From positions 1 to 5,893 of the forward strand of contig JASIBJ010000598.1 of assembly GCA_030045215.1 (NCBI GenBank): a DNA stretch of 5,893 bases, read 5' to 3'. Below, one piece after another: positions 1-5,558 of the stretch. Position 1 is the stretch's first letter; every line of letters starts with the position of its first letter. Under the pieces are notes generated by a model that ran no database searches, had not been told where the DNA came from, and saw only the letters and a program-made list of their open reading frames with translations. This stretch comes from Streptosporangiaceae bacterium (GTDB lineage Bacteria; Actinomycetota; Actinomycetes; Streptosporangiales; Streptosporangiaceae). The position numbers and the translations under genes are program-made.

Positions 1-1
1 G

Positions 2-826
2 GGGGCTGGCGGCACGCTCAGCCTCGCGACCCGCGGTGGCGAGCGCGTGAGCGTCGCCGCGGTAGCGTTCCTGTCCCAGCGGTACGCGGTGCGGGCGGCC
101 GAGTTGCTGCTCCATGAGCAGTCCGAACACGCGCTCGATTACGCCCGTCGCATGGCGGAGATCGTCAGGCTGCTCACCGAGCAGTTCACGCCCGACAGCG
201 TGAATATCGTCATGGCCCACGCCACGCTGCTCGGCGGGCGACGCGGAGGCGGCGAGCGGGATGTGCAGACCGGCTTCGAATACGAGGTGCCGGCGAGCAT
301 CTTCCCCTCGACCGCACACTACGCGGCGCTCGGGCACCTGCACCGCCAGCAGGAGATCCCGGCGCCGTGCCCGGCGTTTTACTCGGGCTCACCGCTCGCG
401 GTCGATTTCGGCGAGGAGGCCAACGAGCCCGGCGCCCTGATCGTGACCGCGGCGCCGGACATGCGCGCCGACGCACGCCGGGTCGAGGTTGCGGGCGGCC
501 GCCGGCTCAAGACCCTGAGAGGCTCGCTTGAGCAGGTCATAGAAGAGGGTGATCGCGCGGGCGATGCGTACCTGCGGGTCATCCTGGCCGAGTCGGCCCG
601 CGCCGGCCTCGGCGACTACGTCAGGGAGAAGCTGCCCAATGCCCTCGAGGTCCAGCTCGACGAGGCCCACCGGCCACGGCCTGGCAGCCATGGCCAAGAC
701 CGCCCGAGCCGGGCCGACCGCTCGCCGGTCCAGTTGTTCGGCGACTACCTGGCCGAGCAGAAGGTGAGCGACGAGCGGATCGAGCGCATGTTCGCCGAGC
801 TGCTCGAGGAGATGACCGACCGCTAG
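2..826 (+). CDS. sbcD: Exonuclease SbcCD subunit D (Mre11-type phosphoesterase), 5'-truncated by window edge
   Basis: This is the C-terminal ~274 residues of the nuclease subunit of SbcCD, which cuts DNA ends and hairpins with its ATPase partner SbcC in the cytoplasm. The frame is open from the first bases, so the gene starts upstream; the GTG at 47 is internal, since the residues before it (LSLATRGGERVSVAAVAFL) read as normal SbcD beta-strand sequence. Visible metallophosphoesterase motifs are the histidine motif MAHAT (212-226), the metal-binding GHLH (332-343) and the YSGSP segment just after it. A C-terminal capping/SbcC-binding region follows, ending in the typical SPxxLFxxYL...MFAELLEE tail and a TAG stop at 824-826. 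The N-terminal DxH and GNH(D/E) motifs are outside the window. The sbcC partner lies downstream but is separated by a hydrolase gene. Family assignment is firm from motif spacing; metal dependence and polarity are family knowledge. Confidence 0.93.
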   Translation, partial: GAGGTLSLATRGGERVSVAAVAFLSQRYAVRAAELLLHEQSEHALDYARRMAEIVRLLTEQFTPDSVNIVMAHATLLGGRRGGGERDVQTGFEYEVPASIFPSTAHYAALGHLHRQQEIPAPCPAFYSGSPLAVDFGEEANEPGALIVTAAPDMRADARRVEVAGGRRLKTLRGSLEQVIEEGDRAGDAYLRVILAESARAGLGDYVREKLPNALEVQLDEAHRPRPGSHGQDRPSRADRSPVQLFGDYLAEQKVSDERIERMFAELLEEMTDR

Positions 827-861
827 CGGCTATCGCCGTGCGGCCGGGCGAGATACCGCAT

Positions 862-876
862 CGGGGCGGTGCCCCG
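862..876 (+). terminator. GC-rich hairpin between sbcD and the hydrolase gene
   Basis: A perfect 6-bp inverted repeat, CGGGGC-GGT-GCCCCG, lies 35 bases after the sbcD stop. An alternative register (GGCGG 865-869 with CCGCC 874-878) is also possible. No T-tract follows, but U-less GC hairpins are common in high-GC actinobacteria. It could terminate or attenuate transcription from sbcD. In G/C-rich DNA short stems like this also arise by chance, so the call is tentative. Confidence 0.3.
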
Positions 877-981
877 CCAGGCCGGGCCACGAGAGAAGGG
901 CGCCATCAGATTGACGGCCGCCGAACGACCGGACCCGGCTCGGCCGTTGACGGACGGCTGGGCGGGTCCGCTGCGGACACG

Positions 982-1884
982 ATGATGCACTATAGGTCGG
1001 TGCCGCACGGACAGATGATCAGCGTCAACGGCGTCGAGTTGTTCGTCCGCAGATTCGGTGCCCCGGCGCTGCCGGTGCTCCTCGTGATCCACGGCGGCCC
1101 GACCTGGGACCATTCCTACCTGCTGCCGGCAGTCGCCGAACTCGGCGACATGGCCCATGTCGTCCTGTTTGACCTCCGCGGCTGCGGGCACAGCAGCCGG
1201 ACGCCGCCCATGGGAAACCTGCCGGTGGAGGCGCTTCAGCCCGACTACCTCGCCGACGACGTGGCCGCCCTGGCCCGGCACCTCGGCGCCGACCGCGCCG
1301 ATGTGCTCGGCTTCTCCTATGGCGGCGGCGTCGCGATGCGGGTCATCGACCAGCACCCGGACCTCGTGCGCAGCGTGATCCTGGCCTCCACCACCGCCTA
1401 CCAGCACTTCAGGGACGAACTCGAAGCGTCCGCCGACTACCACGAGCGGGCTGCGCTGTGCACCGAGATCGACTTCGCCGACCCGGCGCTGACCGGGCCA
1501 GACGCTCCCGACGGCGCACTCAGCCGGGCCATGGCCTTCGGCGGAGCTCCCCGTGACGTCTGGCAACTAGGCCGACTCGACGAGTGGCACGAAGTTCTCG
1601 GCAACGTGCGCTTCTCCAGCGACTGGAACGCGCCGTATGGGGCCGGGCTGCTCCGGCGCGCCGCCCCGGACGATCCGGCCCGCGTGCTGACCACGTGGGG
1701 CGGGCCTGTCCTTGTGCTGCAGGGCCGCCACGACATGGGGTTCCCGGTCGGCGTCGCCCGGCGGCTGCACGCCGAGGTCCCCGGCAGCGTGCTTGTTGAG
1801 GTGCCGGACTCGGCGCACATGGCCCACTTCGACAACCCGTCTGCCTGGATCCTGGCCATCCGTACGTTCCTGGGCTCCCGCTGA
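982..1884 (+). CDS. Alpha/beta hydrolase, proline iminopeptidase-like (S33-type) family
   Basis: A 300-residue single-domain alpha/beta-hydrolase. Counting from ATG 982, the oxyanion-hole motif HGGPTWDH is at residues 37-44, the DLRGCGHS strand-turn at 64-71, the nucleophile elbow GFSYGG at 110-115 (Ser112), the acid in LQGRHD at Asp251 and the catalytic histidine in DSAHMAHFD at His279. All triad residues are present and correctly spaced, so an active hydrolase is expected. HGGP resembles proline iminopeptidases, but epoxide hydrolases, lactonases and esterases share the fold; substrate cannot be told. No signal peptide is evident, so it is likely cytoplasmic. The frame is open back to GTG 838, but that extension is low-complexity Arg/Gly/Pro and covers a hairpin, so I reject it. 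ATG 982, ATG 985 and ATG 1015 (before ISVNGVELFVRRFG) remain possible; none has a clear ribosome-binding site. It sits unusually between sbcD and sbcC. Confidence 0.87.
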   Translation: MMHYRSVPHGQMISVNGVELFVRRFGAPALPVLLVIHGGPTWDHSYLLPAVAELGDMAHVVLFDLRGCGHSSRTPPMGNLPVEALQPDYLADDVAALARHLGADRADVLGFSYGGGVAMRVIDQHPDLVRSVILASTTAYQHFRDELEASADYHERAALCTEIDFADPALTGPDAPDGALSRAMAFGGAPRDVWQLGRLDEWHEVLGNVRFSSDWNAPYGAGLLRRAAPDDPARVLTTWGGPVLVLQGRHDMGFPVGVARRLHAEVPGSVLVEVPDSAHMAHFDNPSAWILAIRTFLGSR

Positions 1885-1892
1885 CCCGGCTT

Positions 1893-1916
1893 CGTTCCCT
1901 CTCGCGGGCAGGAACG
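1893..1916 (+). terminator. Inverted repeat after the hydrolase gene
   Basis: CGTTCC (1893-1898) and GGAACG (1911-1916) form a perfect 6-bp stem with a 12-base loop, beginning eight bases after the hydrolase stop. There is no T-tract. The position fits a weak terminator for the hydrolase gene, or alternatively an operator before sbcC. The short stem and long loop make this uncertain. Confidence 0.25.
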
Positions 1917-1949
1917 TCCCGACAGACGTGGTATCCGAGCGAGTGTCCG

Positions 1950-1955
1950 TACGTT
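1950..1955 (+). promoter_or_regulatory. Possible -10 box upstream of sbcC
   Basis: TACGTT matches the actinobacterial TAnnnT -10 pattern and lies 46 bases before the sbcC start, in the 117-base gap after the hydrolase. I see no good -35 hexamer at 17-19 bases upstream, so this rests on one six-base match and on the need for sbcC to be expressed if the upstream inverted repeat terminates transcription. Confidence 0.2.
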
Positions 1956-1987
1956 ACGCCAGACTGGTGCAGTCGCGGGACCGGACA

Positions 1988-1996
1988 AGGGGAGGT
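1988..1996 (+). promoter_or_regulatory. Strong Shine-Dalgarno sequence deciding the sbcC GTG start
   Basis: The purine run AAGGGGAGG (1988-1995, continuing GTGGG) contains GGAGG at 1991-1995, six bases before GTG 2002. It is by far the best ribosome-binding site in the window. It fixes the sbcC start and indicates that sbcC initiates translation independently rather than by coupling to the hydrolase gene. Confidence 0.8.
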
Positions 1997-2001
1997 GGGA
2001 C

Positions 2002-4452
2002 GTGAGACCGCTCCGGCTCATCCTCGACGGCTTCGGCAGCTACCGGCACGAGACCGAGATCGACTTCACCGACGTCGACTTCTTCGCGCTCGTCGGTCCG
2101 ACCGGGTCGGGAAAGAGCACGGTCATCGACGCGCTCTGCTTCGCGCTGTACGGCACGGTCCCCCGCTGGGACAACGAGAAAGAGGTGCGCAACGCACTCG
2201 CCCCCTCGACTAACACATGCAACGTCAGCCTGATCTTCGAACTGTCAGGCGAGCGTTACGTCGCGGCCCGCCAGTTGCAGCGCGACAAGCGGAACAACGT
2301 CACTACCAAGGCCGCCCGCCTCGAGCGCCTCGACCCGTCGATCCCGGGGGACGCGCCGCTCCCGGCAATGCTCGAGGCCAGCGTGGAGCAGCTTGCGGAG
2401 GGCCCCGATCAGGTCAAGCTGAAGGTTCAGGAACTCCTCGGCCTCAGCTACAAGCACTTCACTCAGTCGGTGCTGCTCCCGCAGGGCAGCTTTTCCGAGT
2501 TCCTGCGCGCGAACCCGGCCGACCGGCAGAAGCTCCTCGTCGAACTGCTCGCGTTCGGCGTCTACAAGGAGATTGGCCAGCGCGCCCGCGTCCGCGCCGA
2601 ACGCGCCGAGGACCTGCGCCAGGTCGCCGAGCAGGCCAGGGACCAGCTTGCGGAAGCGACTCAGGAGGCGGAGACGGCCGCGGCAGCCCGCCTGGCCGCC
2701 CTGACCACGCTCGGTCAGACCGTCGACACCAGCCTGGCCGAGCTGATCGAGCTTGACCGCCAGGCCGCCGCCGCCCGCCAGATGGCCAACGACAAGGAGA
2801 ACGAGGCACGCCTGCTCGCGGCCCTGTCCATGCCGGCCGAGGTTCCGGATCTGGCGCAACAGATTGCGGTGGCCGATTCGCTGGTCGCGGACTGCCGGAT
2901 TCGTCGTGATGAAGGGGAACTAGCCGCGACTGAGGCAGCTCGGGTCCGCTCCGAACTGCCGGACAAGGCGGCCACACAGCAGCAACTCGGGTACCACTCC
3001 CTTCGCCGCGAGCTGGAGTCCGAGACCGGGGAGCAGAAGGCCGCACTGGCTGCCAGCACCAGCCGCGAAGAGCGGCTCGTGGCTGAACTGAGGGGAGCCG
3101 ACCTCGAGCTCGCGCGCGCCCAGGAGACGCTGGAGACCGCGCAGCGCGCGCACGCGGCGGCCGACTTGGCCGAGACGCTGCACGTCGGTGAGGACTGCCC
3201 GGTGTGCCGCCAGCGGGTCGAGATCCTCCCGCCGCACGAGACTCCGGCCAGCGTGAGCGTGGCCAGGGCCTCGCTGGATGCGGCCAGGAAGGCGCAGCAG
3301 CAGGCCGGGAATGCACGCCATGAGGCAGCGAAGTCCGCGGCCTCGGCCAAGTCCGACCTTGATCGGACGCAGGCCCGGCTGGACCGGGCGGCCGAGGTCA
3401 TGGCCGACACGCCGCCCGAGGCCGATCTGACCGCGTGGCTCGACGCCATCACCACGGCCGACGAGGCGGTCGCCACCACTCGCGCGCAGGCCACTGTTTT
3501 CCAGACGGAACTCGCGGCCGCGGAAAAGGCGCGCGCCTCCCTGACCGCAGCCGAGGACCAGGCCTGGGCCACGCTCGGAACCGACCGCGACCGGCTCGTC
3601 AGCCTCGGCGCGCCGACCGTCGGGACGTCCGGCCAGGGACTTGCGGCGGCTTGGACGACGCTCACGGACTGGGCCGCGGCCGAGCGAAACCAGCGCGAAC
3701 AGCAGCTCCCCGAGCTGAACGAGACCGCCGACAAACTGCGGCAGCGGTTTGCCGATGCCGTCGCCGGGCTGGCCGGCCTGCTCGCCGAGCACGGCATCAC
3801 CGACGTCGAACCGCCGTCGAGGATCCCGGCAGTCGTGGCCGAGGCGCGAATCCGGGCCGAGGCCGAGCTCGGCCGGATCCGGGCGGACCGGAAGAAGGCC
3901 GACAGGCTGGACAACGAGATTGCGGCCCGTAAGCAGGAGGCCGACGTCGCCTCGATGCTGGGCAACCTGCTGCGGGCGAACAAGTTCGAAAGCTGGCTGT
4001 GCAGCGAGGCCCTCGACTCGCTGATCGCCGAGGCCTCCGCGACGCTGCTTGAGCTGTCGGGCGGGCAGTACGAACTCGACCAGGACGAGCGGACTCATGA
4101 CCTGGTCGTGATCGACTACGCCGACGCGGCGACCAAGCGCCCCGTGCACACCCTGTCGGGAGGGGAAACCTTCCAGGCCTCGCTCGCGCTGGCGCTAGCC
4201 CTGTCCCGGCAGGTGATCGGCCTGTCGGCTGGCCGGCGCGAGCTAAACTCCATGTTCCTCGACGAGGGCTTCGGCACCCTCGACAGCGACACGCTGGACA
4301 CGGTTGCCAGCACACTAGAGCGACTCGCGGCAGACTCAGATCGCATGGTGGGTGTTATCACGCATGTCAGCGAGCTGGCCGCCCGCGTGCCGGTCAGGTT
4401 CGTGGTCAGCCGCACGGGCGCGACGTCCACGATCGTCAGGGAAGCCTCGTGA
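2002..4452 (+). CDS. sbcC: Exonuclease SbcCD subunit C (Rad50-type ABC/SMC ATPase)
   Basis: The ATPase subunit of the SbcCD DNA-end nuclease; it binds ATP and DNA and controls SbcD. The 816-residue frame is complete. It opens with a typical MRPLRLILDGFGSY strand, Walker A GPTGSGKST (32-40), and a Q-loop region in SVLLPQGSFSEFL (around residues 155-167). A first coiled-coil arm, rich in Ala/Glu/Arg/Gln, runs from about 185 to 398; a CPVC zinc hook (Cys399, Cys402) dimerises two molecules; a return arm runs to about 650. The C-terminal lobe carries the signature LSGGE (718-722), Walker B FLDE (Asp754, Glu755), D-loop GTLD (758-761) and switch His788. Every ATPase motif is intact. E. coli SbcC is about 1,050 residues, so the coils are short here. 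Its partner sbcD lies upstream beyond a hydrolase gene; its TGA overlaps the GTG of nurA, implying coupled translation. Start chosen by the excellent GGAGG. Confidence 0.96.
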   Translation: MRPLRLILDGFGSYRHETEIDFTDVDFFALVGPTGSGKSTVIDALCFALYGTVPRWDNEKEVRNALAPSTNTCNVSLIFELSGERYVAARQLQRDKRNNVTTKAARLERLDPSIPGDAPLPAMLEASVEQLAEGPDQVKLKVQELLGLSYKHFTQSVLLPQGSFSEFLRANPADRQKLLVELLAFGVYKEIGQRARVRAERAEDLRQVAEQARDQLAEATQEAETAAAARLAALTTLGQTVDTSLAELIELDRQAAAARQMANDKENEARLLAALSMPAEVPDLAQQIAVADSLVADCRIRRDEGELAATEAARVRSELPDKAATQQQLGYHSLRRELESETGEQKAALAASTSREERLVAELRGADLELARAQETLETAQRAHAAADLAETLHVGEDCPVCRQRVEILPPHETPASVSVARASLDAARKAQQQAGNARHEAAKSAASAKSDLDRTQARLDRAAEVMADTPPEADLTAWLDAITTADEAVATTRAQATVFQTELAAAEKARASLTAAEDQAWATLGTDRDRLVSLGAPTVGTSGQGLAAAWTTLTDWAAAERNQREQQLPELNETADKLRQRFADAVAGLAGLLAEHGITDVEPPSRIPAVVAEARIRAEAELGRIRADRKKADRLDNEIAARKQEADVASMLGNLLRANKFESWLCSEALDSLIAEASATLLELSGGQYELDQDERTHDLVVIDYADAATKRPVHTLSGGETFQASLALALALSRQVIGLSAGRRELNSMFLDEGFGTLDSDTLDTVASTLERLAADSDRMVGVITHVSELAARVPVRFVVSRTGATSTIVREAS

Positions 4453-5453
4453 CGACGGCGCCGGCGGCCGTCTCGTTCTCGGTGGACCCGTGGGATCCCG
4501 GTTACGGGATGGCGTTCGGCGAGGAGATGAGCGGCCAGGCGCTCCAGGAGTCCACCGCCGAGCTCAACCTCGACCTGGAGCTTCCGCGCAACCAGTGGCG
4601 GCCGCTTAGCCCCTCCACGCAGGCGGAGCCTCCGGACAATGTGCTGTTCCTCGACGGCGTGCGCCGCATCGACGCCCGGGTCTGGGTCCACGGCGCCGAC
4701 CCCCAGCCGACGCCGGGAATCGCCGCGTCCTACGCGGCCGGCTTGGTCTGCATCAACGGATCGGCCCGCATCAGCCAGGTCGCCGTTCAGCGCGGCCTGT
4801 TCACCGCGGCGCCGGACGCCGCCGGCCTCGCCAGCCGCCACGGCGACTACCCGGCCGTTCGCGCAGCCGGATCCGGCCTTGACCAGCTCTCCCTCGCCCT
4901 GCAGCAGCGCCTCAGTGATGCCGAGGTCCAGCTGGCCCTGCTGTTCCGGAAGGAGAACCCCGACGCGAACGATCTGCTCTTCGTCGACGGCCCGCTGCGC
5001 GGCCGCACGCACCTGGACCGCACGATCGGCTTCATCAAGACCCACCACACCACCTACCTGCCGTCCGAACAGGCGGCAGTAGTGGGCGTCCTCGATCCCG
5101 GGCAGCGCACGCCCGCCTTCACGATGGGCACGTCCTGGCGGCGCAACTCCTGGTACCTCAAGCTTCCCGGCACCGCCGGCGCGCCCTGGTCGGGTGTCGT
5201 CCGGCTTGAGTGCTCCGCCGAGCTGCCCGTGCCGGAGGTCACGCGCCTGGCCGACCTCAGCGCCCGGCTGCTGCCGCCGTTTGCCAGCGCACCGCACAAG
5301 GACCCGCGCGCCCCGCAGAACCTGGTCCCGATCGGCGGGCTCGAGCGCGAACTTCGGCGCCGCCTCGGTGATCAGCAACTCCTCTACCGCTCACTGCGAG
5401 CGGCGGCCTCAGTGCTGGCCAGCACAGTGCCGGCTAGTACGGGGCCTGGCTAG
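4449..5453 (+). CDS. nurA: NurA-type nuclease domain protein
   Basis: A 334-residue protein resembling the NurA nuclease family, RNase H-like enzymes that degrade DNA ends and in archaea partner the HerA translocase beside Mre11-Rad50. Seen in the sequence: a first acidic motif in LFLDGVRRID (Asp69, with Asp75 close by), a second in LLFVDGPLRGR (Asp180), a conserved lysine segment GFIKTHHTTYLP (Lys197), the late strands WYLKLPG (from Trp235) and WSGVVRLE, and a C-terminal helix after PQNLVPIGGLERELRRRLGD (289-308). No signal peptide or membrane segment is visible. It starts with GTG 4449, overlapping the sbcC stop by GTGA, so translation is probably coupled and dosage tied to SbcC. HerA is not in the window. 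The last residues (ASTVPASTGPG) are encoded in a tandem repeat that also supplies the TAG stop, so the tail may differ between relatives. Assignment is by recalled motif pattern, without alignment. Confidence 0.8.
   Translation: MTTAPAAVSFSVDPWDPGYGMAFGEEMSGQALQESTAELNLDLELPRNQWRPLSPSTQAEPPDNVLFLDGVRRIDARVWVHGADPQPTPGIAASYAAGLVCINGSARISQVAVQRGLFTAAPDAAGLASRHGDYPAVRAAGSGLDQLSLALQQRLSDAEVQLALLFRKENPDANDLLFVDGPLRGRTHLDRTIGFIKTHHTTYLPSEQAAVVGVLDPGQRTPAFTMGTSWRRNSWYLKLPGTAGAPWSGVVRLECSAELPVPEVTRLADLSARLLPPFASAPHKDPRAPQNLVPIGGLERELRRRLGDQQLLYRSLRAAASVLASTVPASTGPG
5412..5425. repeat. 14-bp perfect palindrome near the 3' end of nurA
   Basis: GTGCTGGCCAGCAC is a perfect palindrome without a spacer, located inside the last codons of nurA and just before the CTAG tandem repeat. 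It could be a protein-binding site or part of a larger 3' RNA structure. The sequence is also compatible with ordinary codons (VLAST), so function is unproven. Confidence 0.35.
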
Positions 5454-5488
5454 CACGGGGCCTGGCTAGCACGGTTGCCCGGCTAGCC
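5432..5488. repeat. 16-bp-period tandem repeat with CTAG cores spanning the nurA stop codon
   Basis: Three full units and a partial fourth: GGCTAGTACGGGGCCT (5432-5447), GGCTAGCACGGGGCCT (5448-5463), GGCTAGCACGGTTGCC (5464-5479), one extra C, and GGCTAGCC (5481-5488). Units 1 and 2 differ by a single base. Because 16 is not a multiple of 3, the TAG in the first three units falls in all three forward frames, and since CTAG is self-complementary the same holds on the other strand. The nurA stop is the TAG of unit 2 (5451-5453). Confidence 0.9.
5464..5488 (+). terminator. Hairpin terminator candidate after nurA
   Basis: The third and fourth repeat units fold into a near-perfect stem: GGCTAGC (5464-5470) pairs with GCTAGCC (5482-5488), then after a bulged A5471 CGG (5472-5474) pairs with CCG (5479-5481), closing a TTGC tetraloop. 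This gives ten base pairs with one bulge, starting ten bases after the nurA stop. No T-tract follows (GATGATGATG instead), as is often the case in actinobacteria. It probably ends the sbcC-nurA transcript and insulates the downstream kinase gene. Confidence 0.6.
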
Positions 5489-5545
5489 GATGATGATGTC
5501 CGGTGGCCGCCCGATAACCCGTGGAGCGCGCCGTCGGGGCCATGC

Positions 5546-5551
5546 GACAAT
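5546..5551 (+). promoter_or_regulatory. Putative -10 box for a leaderless kinase transcript
   Basis: GACAAT sits seven bases before GTG 5559. In actinobacteria a -10 element at this distance from the start codon is a familiar arrangement for leaderless genes, where transcription begins at the first base of the start codon. In agreement, there is no Shine-Dalgarno sequence before GTG 5559. I do not see a convincing -35 element, so the call is moderate. Confidence 0.4.
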
Positions 5552-5558
5552 CCCGGCC

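Noticed and set aside
47..49. GTG at 47 as the true start of the first gene
   Set aside because: SbcD-like residues continue in frame upstream to the window edge, and the catalytic N-terminal half would be missing.
838..981. N-terminal extension of the hydrolase from GTG 838
   Set aside because: The extra 48 residues are low-complexity Arg/Gly/Pro, include the hairpin at 862-876 and precede the normal family N-terminus.
823..1566. Antisense open frame of 247 codons opposite the hydrolase
   Set aside because: The + strand has a complete hydrolase triad in the overlapping region, and the antisense product has no recognisable fold.
2641..2700. Possible internal repeat in the Ala/Glu-rich part of sbcC
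   Set aside because: The similarity is heptad-like coiled-coil composition, not a DNA repeat.
2217..2756. Second forward frame of 179 codons inside sbcC
   Set aside because: Arg/Pro/Gly-rich alternate-frame translation of the sbcC coding sequence; no frameshift is needed because the main frame is continuous.
2715..3983. Long antisense open frame of 422 codons opposite sbcC
   Set aside because: Its composition is Ser/Ala/Arg-rich without domain pattern, and it mirrors a clearly coding + strand with all ABC ATPase motifs. This is the usual GC-skewed shadow.
4116..5378. Antisense open frame of 420 codons opposite the end of sbcC and nurA
   Set aside because: It spans two real genes on the other strand, shows no recognisable motif and has no plausible ribosome-binding site; a shadow of third-position G/C bias.
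5432..5488. CRISPR-like array
   Set aside because: The units are directly adjacent with no unique spacers, and are only 16 bases long.
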